The notes: generated from the letters alone by a model not told the origin. A stretch of 64,000 bases of DNA from Begonia masoniana (GCA_022432975.1 CM039512.1:39371936-39435935); one strand, 5' to 3'. Counted from the stretch's first letter, positions 23,401-34,005 are shown. Numbers and translations are program-made.

Positions 23401-25529
23401 TAAGTTATCCATTTCACCTTCAAGAATTTAACTTGAAGTGATGAGAACGACGTGTATTGAGGACACAATAACCCTCATGGACGCGTCATTAAGATTTGGT
23501 AATGCGTTTAAAGAAGTATAAGAAACTCCACTTCAATCGATTTGTTCCAACAGAACAGAAAGTATCAAGCAAATGAGATTCACTGTTACATGACTTGTGG
23601 TTTGAAGCTAATTTATCTATTTCACTTTCAAGTTTTTAACTTGAAGTGGTGAGAACGAACTGTATTAAGTACCTAATAATCTTCATTTGAGCGTAATTAA
23701 GACTTAGTAAAGCGTTTGAAGAGGTATAAGAAACTTCACTTCAATCGATTTGTTCCAAAAGAACTGATCGTATCAAACAAATGAGGTTCACTGTTACATG
23801 ACTTTCGGTTAGAACCTAAGTTATCCATTTCACCTTAAAGGTTTTAACTTGAAGTGGTGAGAACGACATGTTTTGAGGAACCAATAACCCTCATGGACGC
23901 GTAATTAAGATTTAGTAATGCGTTTGAAGAAGTATAAGAAACTTCACTTCAATCGTTTTGTTCCAAAAGAACTGAACGTATAAAGCAAATGATGTTCACT
24001 GTTACATGACTTGTGGTTAGAACCTAAGTTATCCATTTCAATTTAAAGGTTCTAACTTGAAGTGGTGAGAACGACATGTATTGAGGACCCAATAACATAC
24101 ATGGACGCGTAATTCAGATTTGGTAATGCGTTTGAAGAAGTATAAGAAGCTTCACTTCAATCGATTTGTTCCAAAAGAACTGCATGTATCAAGCAAATGA
24201 GGTTAACTGTTACGTGACCTGTGGTTAGAACCTAAGTTATCCATTTCACCATCCAGGTTTTAACTTGAAGTGATGAGAATGACGTGTATTGAGGACCCAA
24301 TACCCCTCATGGACGCATAATTAAGATTTAGTAATGCGTTTGAAGAAGTATAAGAAACTTCACTTCAATCGATTTGTTCCAACAGAACTGAACGCATAAA
24401 GCACATGAGGTTCACTGTTACATAACTTGTGGTTAGAACCTAAGTTATCCATTTCATATTCAAGGTTTTAACTTGAAGTTGTTAGAACGACTTGTATTGA
24501 GTACCTAATAACCTTCACGGACGCGTAATTAAGAATTAAAAAAGCATTTAAAGAAGTATAAGAAACTTCACTTCAATCGATTTGTTCCAACAGAACTGAA
24601 CGTATCAAGCAAATGCGGTTCACTGTTACATGACTTGAGGTTAGAACCTATGTTATCAATTTCACCTTCAAGATTTTAACTTAAAGTGGTGAGAACGACG
24701 TGTATGGAGGACCCAATAACCCTCATGGATGCGTAATTAAGATTTAGTAATGCGTTTGAAGAAATATAGGAAACTTCAATTCAATCGATTTGTTCCAACA
24801 GAACTGAATGTATCATGCAAATGAGGTTCACTGTCATATGACTTGTGGTTAGAACCTAAGTTATCCATTTCACCTTCAAGGTTTTAACTGGAAGTGATGA
24901 GAACGACCTGTATTTAGGACCCAATAACCCTCATGGATGCGTAATTAAGATTTAGTTAAGCGTTTTAAAAAGTATAAGAAACTTCACTTCAATCGATTTG
25001 TTCTAACAGAACTGAACGTATCAAGCAAATGAGGTTCACTGTTACCTGACTTGTGGTTAGAACCTAATTTATCCGTCTCACCATTAAGGTTTTAACTTGA
25101 AGTGGTGAAAACGACCTGTATTAAGTACCTAATAACGGTCATGGACGCGTAAATAACTTTTACTAATGCGTTTGAAGAAGTATAAGAAATTTCACTAGAA
25201 TCGATTTGTTCTAAAAGAACTGAACGTATCAAGCAAATGAGGTTCACTGTTACATGACTTGTGGTTAAAACCTAAGTTATCCATTTTACCTTCGAGGTTT
25301 TAACTTGAAGTGATGAGAACGACGTGTATTGCGGAACCAATAACCCTCATGGACGCGTAATTTAGATTTAGTAATGTGTTTGAAATAGCATAAGAAACTT
25401 CACTTCAATCGATTTGTTCCAACATAACTGAACGTATCAAGCAAATGAGGTTCACTGTCACATGACTTGTGGTTAGAAGCTAAGTTATCCATTTCACTTT
25501 AAAGGTTTTAACTTGAAGTGGTGAGAATA
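20460..25529. repeat. 208-bp satellite array, segment D
   Basis: About 24 monomers of right-hand classes. Two sets alternate. One has GATGAGAACGACGTG, GAGGACCC and AAGATTTAGTAATG; the other has GGTGAGAACGACCTG, GAGTACCT and AAGACTTAGTAAAG. Several monomers are shortened, as where TTTGAAGG joins TTAAAACTTAAG at 21127 and 22427. The segment ends at the 5-bp flank GAATA of the chromovirus. Confidence 0.95.
20975..23755. repeat. Higher-order repeat of about 1.3-1.5 kb, two copies
   Basis: The variant string GACTTATGGTTAGAACC...GGACATGTAATTAAG and the deleted monomer at TTTGAAGGTTAAAACTTAAG recur about 1300 bases apart. The later part of the unit (GTATTAAGGACGCAATAACC at about 21402 and 22903) is about 1500 apart because the second copy carries one extra monomer. 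This records unequal exchange after the block duplication. Confidence 0.75.
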
Positions 25530-25773
25530 TGCAGCGACCCTAACACTGTACCCTTATTTACCCTTAATTACTATACCCAATTTCCGTACTATTTTTTTTT
25601 TATCCCAACAATTATTTATCTCTATACTTTAAATAAACTCTAAGCTGAAACTAAACCGAATTTGAAATCAGAATCGAAATCGGAATTGAATTATAACTTT
25701 TAAAACAAATTAAAACTTTAAAACCATTTATTTAAAAGTTAATTTAATTAAAATAAAACAATTTATATAATAA

Positions 25774-25886
25774 GCAACAGGCGAGCAATCGCCTGTTGCA
25801 TCGCCTGTGGCGATTGCTCGCCACTCCCTCTGGAATTTTTCCAGAGGGAGGCGATTCAATTGCCAGGGTTGGCGACCATTCGCCAA
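25774..25886 (-). repeat. Palindrome/hairpin block in 3' LTR
   Basis: 25774-25799 forms an 11-bp stem (GCAACAGGCGA) around GCAA. 25824-25850 forms a perfect 12-bp stem (CTCCCTCTGGAA) around TTT. 25868-25889 contains GGTTGGCGA/TCGCCAACC around CCAT. It lacks one hairpin and half of another that are present in the 5' LTR block. Confidence 0.75.
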
Positions 25887-26443
25887 CCCCTCTGCCTTTT
25901 TCCATTTCATCGCTCCTTTCATTCAATTTCTCCAACACATAACTACAATTACTCAATACGATTCACCAACACAATAATATCAAATAAAACTTACTCTAAT
26001 TCTCATTCTTTTCACACTCAACCATTCACCTAGTAAACGGCTCGAAATACATTTTAAAACTAAGAACATTTTCATGAAAACTAACTGCATGGGTACGTTT
26101 AAAACCTAAACAAATCCTCCTGTTTCAAATCATCACGCAGTTCCAAAATACATTCAATAAAAGACTTTTCCAAACCATTATAAAACAGTTTCCAAAACAT
26201 CAACATATACATAAATACCTATCAACTATCCAGAATCAAACAACCTTAAGTACTTCTATACAACATCAGTCCAAAAGTCCCAAACCCTCAAAATCTATAC
26301 CTACTGTCCCCACGGGTCAGGTAAGCCTCGACTGCGCCAGCACACCACCGCAGCCATCCTCCGTCAACTGGACTCAAGCCTCAGGAGGAGGAATCTCGTC
26401 GTCATCTGTATCCTCGAAGTCACCTACACCATACAATACACTA

Positions 26444-26459
26444 TGAGATAAAAATCTCA
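26444..26459 (-). other. Small conserved hairpin in 3' LTR
   Basis: TGAGAT-AAAA-ATCTCA. The same stem with complementary loop orientation is at 16775-16790, and an identical copy in the 5' LTR is at 33766-33781. Confidence 0.5.
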
Positions 26460-26682
26460 GCAAGACTCGTAAATGCAACTATATGCTATGCGTGTGAGTT
26501 CAGAAATCATACAGCAGTTTCTTTACTTTATTCTGTGGGTGTCACCGAGATCTCAGCCTCCTAACCGGAGAGAGGACATCTAGCGGGCGGACTACTCTTT
26601 CCAACTAGAAGAGGGGGGTACACGCTTACAACACGTACAGCCGTGCCTGAGCCCCATCTCGCATGACCATACATATGAGTGC

Positions 26683-26832
26683 AATAGATGTGATATTGTG
26701 ACAAGCCTCTGCGTGCCTCCACAATAGGTCAAGCCCCTCTCCAGGCCACATTGCGAGTACATAATAGATGTGGTATTGTGACAAGCCTTTGCGTGCCTCC
26801 ACAATAGGTCAAGCCCCTCTCCAGGCCACATC
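26683..26832 (-). repeat. 80-bp tandem duplication in 3' LTR
   Basis: AATAGATGTG starts at 26683 and again at 26763. The two copies (the second about 70 bp) differ at a few bases. The same duplication is in the 5' LTR at 34006-34155, so it predates insertion. The LTRs at 16480-16560 and 18990-19220 do not show it. Confidence 0.85.
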
Positions 26833-27070
26833 GCCATTTTCAAAACATTGTGCGGAAATTCATTTTTATGCTCTTTCTTTAAAACACGTGATGCATGAAC
26901 AGTTCATAACAGAATTTAAACACTCAACATACATACCATCAAGACTGTAAAACATAATCTACAAAACAATTAAACCTAACTACCCAACCAAAGCAATATA
27001 AACTAGTGCGTCACCAAACTCCTCGAAACGACTTCGATGTACGGTGTAGGCCAATCGGCCAGAAAAGAAT

Positions 27071-27089
27071 CACAAGAACTTACCTCGTG
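27071..27089 (-). promoter_or_regulatory. Splice donor in hairpin loop (3' LTR)
   Basis: The minus strand reads CACGAG, GTAAGTT, CTTGTG. One stem base differs from the other copies, consistent with a C-to-T change on that strand. The donor itself is intact. Confidence 0.45.
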
Positions 27090-27670
27090 TCCAAAGCAGC
27101 TCAAGCTCCGTCCACGAGCATTGTTTGTCTGAGGCAAAACATAATATCGGCGTTAAAACGAGTTTAAACTATCGATCGTCCAAATTTACAAAATCTTAAC
27201 TAAGGAAGCTTCCCAAAGTTCTAATCCAATTCATTGAGCTATATATTCGAGCAATCTACGCTCGGCACCTCAATTCCCAATTTACGAGTTTTCCCTAAAA
27301 TCTCGAAAATCCCTAATTTTTAACTTTTCCACAAATTGGTTTAAATTCGTCAAATAACGTTCTATATATTCTTTATGTCCTTAAACACGATAAACCTATT
27401 ATTTACGAACCTTAAATCTCAATTCTTCGATAACCCTAAACGAAAACCTAATTATTTAAACTTCGTTAAAACTAAAATAAATGCTCTAAGATCGTAGGCT
27501 CATACCTAGGGTTGCGAGGGGAGGAGAAATTGCGAAGAACAGGGGTCGAACGGAGGAGAATGGAGGTCGGATCGTTGAGCGGCCGTGAGGAATCGCCTGA
27601 AAAATGCTCTCTGGTGATCATGAGAAACAGGGAAGAAGAGAGAAAGTGAGGGAGAGAAAGAATTTTGTTT

Positions 27671-27680
27671 ATTTTATATA
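27671..27680 (-). promoter_or_regulatory. TATA-like box of 3' LTR
   Basis: Minus strand TATATAAAAT followed by AAAC, about 400 bp from the LTR 5' end. The identical motif is in the 5' LTR at 35015-35024. Confidence 0.5.
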
Positions 27681-28080
27681 ATTTGGTTTGAAAATTACTA
27701 AAATGCCCTTAACACTTATTTCTATTTTGTTTCTTCCTTCGGTTCGTTAATCGTCCAACTATTCGGGTTCACCAAATCTCCTTATTTCACCAACAAGTCT
27801 AACTTATTATTTGGAATTTATTAAAACTGTCCGTTCGCAAATCGGACCCCGTTTACTATTTTTACTAAAACGTTATCTATATTACGAGAAGCTTAATTAC
27901 TCGGAATATAGCGTTTAATCTCTGAAAATTCCCCTAATTTTCTTAAAATTCCTCTTAATCGTTAGGATCGTAATGACGCTTTTTTTTTGTGAAACGGACC
28001 TGATTTGACATATTTACCAAAAATGCCATTATATAATAAAATAATAATATTCTAAAAATCCGTACGAGCCGGATATTACT

Positions 28081-28091
28081 CTACCCTCCTT
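28081..28091 (-). other. Polypurine tract
   Basis: Minus strand AAGGAGGGTAG lies immediately upstream of the 3' LTR, where second-strand DNA synthesis would be primed. One pyrimidine interrupts it. Confidence 0.8.
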
Positions 28092-28118
28092 ATTTGGAAT
28101 TTTGTCCACAAAATTAAA

Positions 28119-29483
28119 CTATACAAATAACTCAGGATATCTAGTCATCATATTCTGCTGTCGTTCCCACGTCGCTTCTTCCACCTCATGATTCCGCCAT
28201 AGAACTTTAACTAGTAGAATTTCTTTGTTGCGCAAAATCTTGATGGAAGTCTCCAAAATACGTACCGGCCTCACCTCATAGCTCAAGGTAGGCTGTACCT
28301 CGATCTCTGTAGCCTCCACGATATGCGACGGATCGCGCAAGCACTTTCGAAGCATGGATACATGAAATACGTCGTGGATACCTTCCATAGAAGCTGGAAG
28401 CTGTAGTCTGTACGCCAACTTCCCGATCCTCTTCAGAATAGGAAAGGGCCCCACATAACGAGGGTTTAACTTACCCCTCCTTCCGAATCTCGCAACGCCT
28501 TTGAACGGAGAAACTTTAAGATAAACTTCGTCACCTTCCTCTAACTCCAGCTCTCTCCGTCTAGTGTCAGCATAGCTCTTCTGTCTGCTCTGAGCTACCT
28601 CTATACGCTGCCGAATAATGGCAATCTTCTCTGCCGTCTGCTGTAGAATCTCAGGACCAACGATGCTGGCCTCGCCAACCTCGTCCCAATATAACAGAGA
28701 TCTACATTTCCGACCATACAGCGCCTCATATGGAGCCATGCCAATAGTAGCCTGGAAGCTGTTATTATAAGAGAACTCGATCAGTGGCAAATACCTGCTC
28801 CACGATCCCTGAAACTCCAGCACACATGCTCTGAGCATATCCTCCAGAATCTGATTCGTCCTCTCTATCTGTCCATCAGTCTGAGGATGAAATGCGGTGC
28901 TGAAATTAAGCTGAGTCCCCATAGCTTTGTGCAGACTCTCCCAGAACTTTGACGTGAATCTCGGATCTCTGTCGAAGACAATAGAAACTGGCACGCCGTG
29001 AAGTCTAACAATCTCCTGCACATAGAGCTCTGTGAGCTGATCCATAGATGACGCCATCTTCACAGATAAGAAGTGAGCCGACTTTGTCAATCGGCCCACG
29101 ATCACCCATACGCCATCATGGCCCTTCGTCGTCCTCGGGAGCCCCACAATAAAGTCCATAGAGATCTGCTCCCACTTCCACTCCGGAATCGGCAGTGGCA
29201 ATAACGTTCCGTCCGGTCTCTGGTGCTCTGCCTTCACCTGTTGACATACTAAACAGGTCTCAACGTACTTGGAAACCTCCCTCTTCATGTTCGGCCACCA
29301 GAAGTGTTGTTTTAGATCCCGGTACATCTTGGTACTTCTCGGGTGTACAGAATATGCCGAAGAATGTGCCTCGGCCAAAATCTCCTTCTTCAGATCCTCG
29401 TCACTAGGCACGTACCACTTATGCCTGAACTTCCGAATACCATCCTCCGATAAATGGAAATCCGACAAGTCTCCCAATGTCAT
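28119..29483 (-). CDS. Integrase with C-terminal chromodomain-like tail (segment of broken pol)
   Basis: Open 454-codon stretch encoding the C-terminal part of the polyprotein, which inserts element DNA into the genome. It shows the HHCC zinc-binding motif (H40, H47, C77, C80). The DDE core has D110 in SMDFIVGLP, D171 in VFDRDPRFTS and E207 in DGQIERTNQ. A GPF/Y-type module (RYVGPFPILKRIGKLAYRLQLP region, about 343-363) follows, then a chromodomain-like tail at about 404-445 with KVLWRNHEVEEATWE. Chromodomains of this type can bind modified histone H3 and direct insertion to heterochromatin. The listed ATG is only the first one after an in-frame stop at 29490-29492, so it is not the native start; the natural product would be cut from a longer polyprotein. 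It is in the same frame as the RT segment. The conserved VDRL-type motif reads VGRL. Confidence 0.9.
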   Translation of the reverse strand: MTLGDLSDFHLSEDGIRKFRHKWYVPSDEDLKKEILAEAHSSAYSVHPRSTKMYRDLKQHFWWPNMKREVSKYVETCLVCQQVKAEHQRPDGTLLPLPIPEWKWEQISMDFIVGLPRTTKGHDGVWVIVGRLTKSAHFLSVKMASSMDQLTELYVQEIVRLHGVPVSIVFDRDPRFTSKFWESLHKAMGTQLNFSTAFHPQTDGQIERTNQILEDMLRACVLEFQGSWSRYLPLIEFSYNNSFQATIGMAPYEALYGRKCRSLLYWDEVGEASIVGPEILQQTAEKIAIIRQRIEVAQSRQKSYADTRRRELELEEGDEVYLKVSPFKGVARFGRRGKLNPRYVGPFPILKRIGKLAYRLQLPASMEGIHDVFHVSMLRKCLRDPSHIVEATEIEVQPTLSYEVRPVRILETSIKILRNKEILLVKVLWRNHEVEEATWERQQNMMTRYPELFV

Positions 29484-29489
29484 GCTGGA

Positions 29490-31142
29490 TCAAAGCTCCT
29501 CACACTCCGTATCATTCTGCTGAGCCTCACGTATCCGATCCAGAATAGTCGGCCTGAGTGAAATGTTGGTGAGCATACTGGACAACTCTGCCACTATCTC
29601 AACGTCTAACCTCTCAATCTCAAACCGCAGCGTAACTGACATCGCTGCTAATGAAGGCTGACTCGCAGAAGGCACTCTACTCAAGGCATCAGCAACCTTG
29701 TTCGCTTTTCCCGGATGGTACTTGATATCAAAATCATAGTCTTTGACAAACTCAAGCCATCTTCTCTGTCGCATGTTCAGCTCTTTCTGCGTAAATAAGT
29801 ATTTCAGGCTCTTGTGGTCGGAAAATATCTCGCACTGCCGCCCATACAAGTAATGTCTCCATATCTTCAGTGCGAAGACCACAGCTGCTAACTCAAGGTC
29901 ATGTGTAGGGTAATTCTGCTCGTACGGCTTCAACTGCCGAGAAGCATATGCAATAACTCTACCCTTTTGCATCAATACACAACCCAGTCCTACTCCAGAC
30001 GCGTCACAATATATACTGAACTTGTCACCTTCAACAGGTAATGCCAATACTGGAGCGGTGGTCAATCTCTGCTTTAACTCCATAAAACTATCATCACAAG
30101 CAGACGACCATATAAATCTCTCATTCTTTCGAGTCAATCTTGAAAGAGGAAGTGCGATCTTCGAAAATCCCTCTATGAATTTTCGATAATAGCCAGCTAA
30201 TCCGAGAAATCCACGCACCTCTCGTACGTTCTTCGGCTGTGGCCAATCTCTGACCGCCTGAACTTTGCTCGGATCAACAGAAACTCCATCCTGCGATATG
30301 ACATGGCCAAGAAAACTGACCTGATCCAACCAAAATTTGCATTTGGAGAACTTCAGATACAACTGGTGCTGACATAGGGTCCTCAGAACAATCCTCAGAT
30401 GCTCCTCGTGTTCTTCCTTCGTTTTAGAGTAGATCAATATGTCGTCGATGAAAACCACCACGAACTTGTCCAGATACTCCTTGAAGACACGGTTCATCAG
30501 ATCCATAAACGCTGCAGGGGCATTAGTAGGTCCAAAAGACATGACAAGGAACTCATAATGCCCATACCTCGTTCGGAAAGCCGTCTTCGGTACATCATCC
30601 ATCCAGACCTTCAACTGATTGTAACCCGAGCGTAGATCAATCCTCGAAAACAATCGGGCACCTTGCAGCTGATCAAACAAATCGTCAATCCGGGGCAGTG
30701 GATACTTATTCTTCACCGTTAATTTGTTCAACTCCCTGTAATCAATGCACATCCTGAGGGTCCCGTCTTTCTTCTTGACGAATAGAACAGTAGCACCCCA
30801 GGGTGAAACACTGGGTCGAATAAATCCCTTCTCTAACAGTTCATCAAGCTGAGTCCTCAGCTCTCTCAACTCAGCTGGTGCCAACCGATATGGGTTCTTG
30901 AACCTCGGCGCGGAGTTTTGATAGACATCGATAGTGAACTCGATCTCCCGGTCTGGTGGTAACCCGGGAAGATCATCAAGAAAGATCCCAGAGAACTCTC
31001 TGACGATAGGAATGTCGCTCGACTTCAATCCGCTGAGCAACTGACAATCAATTACAGAGGCCAAATAAATAGAGCACGCACCTTTAAACTGCTCGTTGAC
31101 CTTCATGGAATAAGAAATAGGTGAGCTACTCAATCTGCTCAT
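29490..31142 (-). CDS. Reverse transcriptase-RNase H (segment of broken pol)
   Basis: Open 550-codon stretch. The RT fingers and palm cover about residues 85-285. The first catalytic Asp is D169 in [10 protein letters not shown], and the active-site box is FIDD at 231-234, the Gypsy form of YVDD. RNase H follows at about 375-490 with D380 (YCDAS), E417 (DLELAA), D442 (FSDHKSL) and D485 (ADALSR). All catalytic acids are present. One oddity is [12 protein letters not shown] at about 201-212, where Leu is usual instead of Pro. A TAG at 31146-31148 lies just upstream and a TGA at 29490-29492 ends it; reading continues in the same frame both ways, so both stops are mutations within one polyprotein. 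The listed Met is not expected to be a natural start. Confidence 0.92.
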   Translation of the reverse strand: MSRLSSSPISYSMKVNEQFKGACSIYLASVIDCQLLSGLKSSDIPIVREFSGIFLDDLPGLPPDREIEFTIDVYQNSAPRFKNPYRLAPAELRELRTQLDELLEKGFIRPSVSPWGATVLFVKKKDGTLRMCIDYRELNKLTVKNKYPLPRIDDLFDQLQGARLFSRIDLRSGYNQLKVWMDDVPKTAFRTRYGHYEFLVMSFGPTNAPAAFMDLMNRVFKEYLDKFVVVFIDDILIYSKTKEEHEEHLRIVLRTLCQHQLYLKFSKCKFWLDQVSFLGHVISQDGVSVDPSKVQAVRDWPQPKNVREVRGFLGLAGYYRKFIEGFSKIALPLSRLTRKNERFIWSSACDDSFMELKQRLTTAPVLALPVEGDKFSIYCDASGVGLGCVLMQKGRVIAYASRQLKPYEQNYPTHDLELAAVVFALKIWRHYLYGRQCEIFSDHKSLKYLFTQKELNMRQRRWLEFVKDYDFDIKYHPGKANKVADALSRVPSASQPSLAAMSVTLRFEIERLDVEIVAELSSMLTNISLRPTILDRIREAQQNDTECEEL

Positions 31143-31196
31143 CGCCTAATAAGAAAACTCGGCTCTATCCGGGGGTCGGAAGGTCACAATCACGGA

Positions 31197-31715
31197 TCAA
31201 CAGTCGATGGTGGCGTAGTGCTGCGCAAGCCAGTCCATCCCTAAGATAAGATCATAATGCTCGATGCCCATAACAATAAGGCGAGCATAGAGGGTGCGAT
31301 CCCCAATCGAGATAATATTGCTTTGATTAATACGACCTGACTGCATACGCTCTCCTGAAGGTAGCATCACACTATACTCGCATTCTGCTAACTCAGGCGC
31401 AAGCTTTAGTCTAGACACACAAGCGGTGGAAACAAAGGAATGTGTAGCCCCCGTGTCTAATAAAGAAAATACAGGAACACCAGAAACCAATATAGTACCT
31501 GCTATCACGGCAGGCTGATCCTCGTTATCAACATCACCAGGTTCGATAAATGCGAAGATCCTCGGCATAATCCTCCTCTGATCACTGCCTGACTGATCTC
31601 GGCCGGGCTTAGGACAATCTTTGACAAAATGGACCGCATCACCACAACGATAACACACACCCATGCCCAATGCCCAATCTGCACTGGCCACTGTGCTCCT
31701 TCTAACACTTAAGGC
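31197..31715 (-). pseudogene. Zinc knuckle and aspartic protease segment (broken)
   Basis: Part of the gag-protease junction. It has the nucleocapsid zinc knuckle CYRCGDAVHFVKDC (CX2CX4HX4C), then the retropepsin active site in FSLLDTGATHSFVS, and the flap-distal motif ILGMDWL. An open frame extends up to 31778, but its first 20 or so codons overlap gag in another frame and are not native. A frameshift near 31702-31715 separates it from gag. A TGA at 31197-31199 and a TAG at 31146-31148 separate it from RT, all in the RT frame. The protease would process the polyprotein; as written it cannot be joined to either neighbour. Confidence 0.85.
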
Positions 31716-32610
31716 AAATAGGTATCTGAGAAGCCCCTTGTACCTGCTTCCCTTTACCCCAATCATTACCTCCCTCAAGAGGTCTCTTCACACCCCTCTG
31801 TTGTTGTTGTTGAGGCTGTGCCCTAGGTTGCCAGCCCTTGCCCCTGATCTGAGGGTGAATCTCTCGAAAGAAGCCCTTAGCTGGCTCCCTCGGCTTGACA
31901 GAACTCTGATCAACTGCCTCAATATCAAGAGCTCTAGCCACAATATCGTCATAGGATACATTACGTACCCCAGATATAGTAAGGCGCATCCGGAACTCTT
32001 GGCTAAGTCCCTGTAAGAATCGGCGTACCTTGTCCTAGTTTACGCTGACCTGTCGTGGCGCGAATCGAGAAAGGGCTTCGAACTTCCTCACATACTCGGC
32101 AATAGAACTGACCTGCCGTAATTGCATAAACTCAACCATCTTGGCCTCTCGCACCGCATGGCTGATGTACTTGTCGTAAAACAACTCTCTGAATCGCTCC
32201 CATCCCATAACCGTCACATCGGTGGTCGTCTTGATGGAATTCCACCAAAACCGGGCGTCAAGTGCCAAATGATAGGTCACTAGTTCAACCTTCTCTCCAT
32301 CCTCTATGCTAGCATACGCCAGCATGTCCTCCATAGTGCGAACCCACTCCTCGGCTGAAGAGGGATCCGTAGACTGTCCGTTAAAGATAGGGGGCTGGAG
32401 TTTCTGAAATCTCTCCATCCCACGGTTAGCAGAAGTCGCTGTCTCACGAGCTCTAATGCCCTCTCGGTCTATAAGAGTACCCAGCTGTTGAGACTATCTC
32501 TCCATTTGCTGAGCCTGTCTCTCCATATGCTGAGACTGCTGGGCAATAAAGTCTTTAAGAGTATCAATCGTATCATCGCGGTCGTCTCGGTCGTTTCGTG
32601 GACGCACCAT
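31702..32610 (-). pseudogene. gag capsid gene (broken)
   Basis: The likely start ATG at 32608-32610 opens a short Gln/Arg-rich coiled stretch. The Retrotrans_gag capsid domain follows, with LVTYHLALDARFWWNS, FRELFYDKYI and a YVRKFEALSRFAP-type motif. The frame contains two internal TAG stops (32494-32496 and 32035-32037). It ends at CLKC, where the frame is lost near 31702 before the zinc knuckle. Gag forms the virus-like particle that packages element RNA. The first stop follows ATGGAGAGA; the same ATGGAGAGA a few codons earlier is followed by CAG, which supports CAG-to-TAG mutation. Confidence 0.85.
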
Positions 32611-32757
32611 AATTATAAAATTCCTATAAAAGTTAAAAAAATATTCTAAGAAACTAGAAATCGAATAAAGCTATAACCTTACTTATAGTTGATGAAGAAT
32701 GTCCGCGTAGTGGCTGTGCAGTCGAGCAGTCTACAGAACCGATTTTAAATCCCGGGG

Positions 32758-32769
32758 GCTCTGATACCA
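32758..32769 (-). other. Primer-binding site for initiator Met-tRNA
   Basis: Minus strand TGGTATCAGAGC, the standard plant initiator-Met-tRNA primer site, five bases (ATTTA) inside the end of the 5' LTR. It sets the orientation and the boundary of the 5' LTR. Confidence 0.95.
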
Positions 32770-33031
32770 TAAATTGTAGCGACCCTAACACTGTACTCTT
32801 ATTTACCCTTAAATTACCGTACCCAATTTCCGTAATATTTTTTTTTTATCCCAACAATTACTTATCTCTATACTTTAAATAAACTCTAAGCTGAAACTAA
32901 ACCGAAATTGAAATCAGAATCAAAATCGGAATTGAATTATAACTTTTAAAACAAATTAAAACTTTAAAACCATTTATTTAAAAGTTAATTTAATTAAAAT
33001 AAAACAATTTATATAATAAGTAAAAAGGAGA

Positions 33032-33211
33032 GGCGATTATTCGCTGGGCGAATAATCGCCCCTAAGGCGATTGCAACAGGCGAGTAATCGCCTGTTGCAT
33101 CGCCTGTGGCGATTGCTCGCCACAGTTTGTGGCGAGCAATCGCCACTCCCTCTGGAATTTTTCCAGAGGGAGGCGATTCAATCGCCAGGGTTGGTGACCA
33201 TTCGCCAACCC
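33032..33211 (-). repeat. Array of hairpins in 5' LTR
   Basis: Consecutive inverted repeats. 33032-33060 has a perfect 13-bp stem (GGCGATTATTCGC) around TGG. 33073-33098 has an 11-bp stem around GTAA. 33107-33145 has a perfect 17-bp stem (TGGCGATTGCTCGCCAC) around AGTTT. 33146-33172 has a perfect 12-bp stem around TTT. GGCGATT-C-AATCGCC follows. The 3' LTR lacks the first hairpin and one arm of the third, an unusual local difference between LTRs that are otherwise very similar. Confidence 0.8.
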
Positions 33212-33765
33212 CTCTGCCTGTTTCCATTTCATCGCTCCTTTCATTCAATTTCTCCAACACATAACTACAATTACTCAATACAATTCACCAACACAATAAT
33301 ATCAAATAAAACTTACTCTAATTCTCATTCTTTTCACACTTAACCATTCACCTAGTAAACGACTCGAAATACATTTTAAAACTAAGAACATTTTCATGAA
33401 AACGAACTGCATGGGTACGTTTAAAACCTAAACAAATCCTTCTATTTCAAATCATCACGCAGTTCCAAAATACATTCAATAAAAGACTTTTCCAAACCAT
33501 TATAAAACAGTTTCCAAAACATCAACATATACATAAATACCTATCAACTATCCAGAATCAAACAACCTAAAGTACTTCTATACAACATCAGCACAAAAGT
33601 CCCAAACCCTCAAAATCTATACCTATTGTCCCCACGGGTCAGGTAAGCCTCGACTGCGCCAGCACACCACCGCAGCCATCCTCCGTCAACTGGACTCAAG
33701 CCTCAGGAGGAGGAATCTCGTCCGCACCTGTATCCTCGAAGTCACCTACACCATACAATACACTA

Positions 33766-33781
33766 TGAGATAAAAATCTCA
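33766..33781 (-). other. Small conserved hairpin in 5' LTR
   Basis: TGAGAT-AAAA-ATCTCA, identical to the 3' LTR copy at 26444-26459. Confidence 0.5.
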
Positions 33782-34005
33782 GCAAGACTCATAAATGCAA
33801 CTATATGCTATGCGTGTGAGTTCAGAAATCATACAGCAGTTTCTTTACTTTATTCTGTGGGTGTCACCGAGATCTCAGCCTCCTAACCGGAGAGAGCACA
33901 TCCAGCGGGCGGACTACTCTTTCCAACTAGAAGAGGGGGGGTACACGCTTACAACACGTACAGCCGTGCCTGAGCCCCATCTCGCATGACCATACATATG
34001 AGTGC

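Larger units (their letters stand above)
25530..28080 (-). repeat. 3' LTR of the chromovirus
   Basis: 2551 bp, starting TGCAGCGACCCTAACACTG and ending GGATATTACT on the + strand. Both terminal dinucleotides appear mutated relative to the other LTR (TGTAGCGACC...GATATTACA). Relative to the 5' LTR it lacks about 75 bp in the palindrome block and one copy of a 21-bp repeat. It has a G-to-A difference within a G-rich stretch near 27541. Confidence 0.92.

Noticed and set aside
26592..26950. ORFs in the LTR tandem duplication (also at 33927-34273)
   Set aside because: Frames on both strands overlap the 80-bp LTR repeat and occur in both LTRs; no coding signal.
29195..29523. Plus-strand ORFs over the integrase, RT and gag region (also 30399-30635 and 31663-32016)
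   Set aside because: They are antisense shadows of the real minus-strand pol and gag frames.
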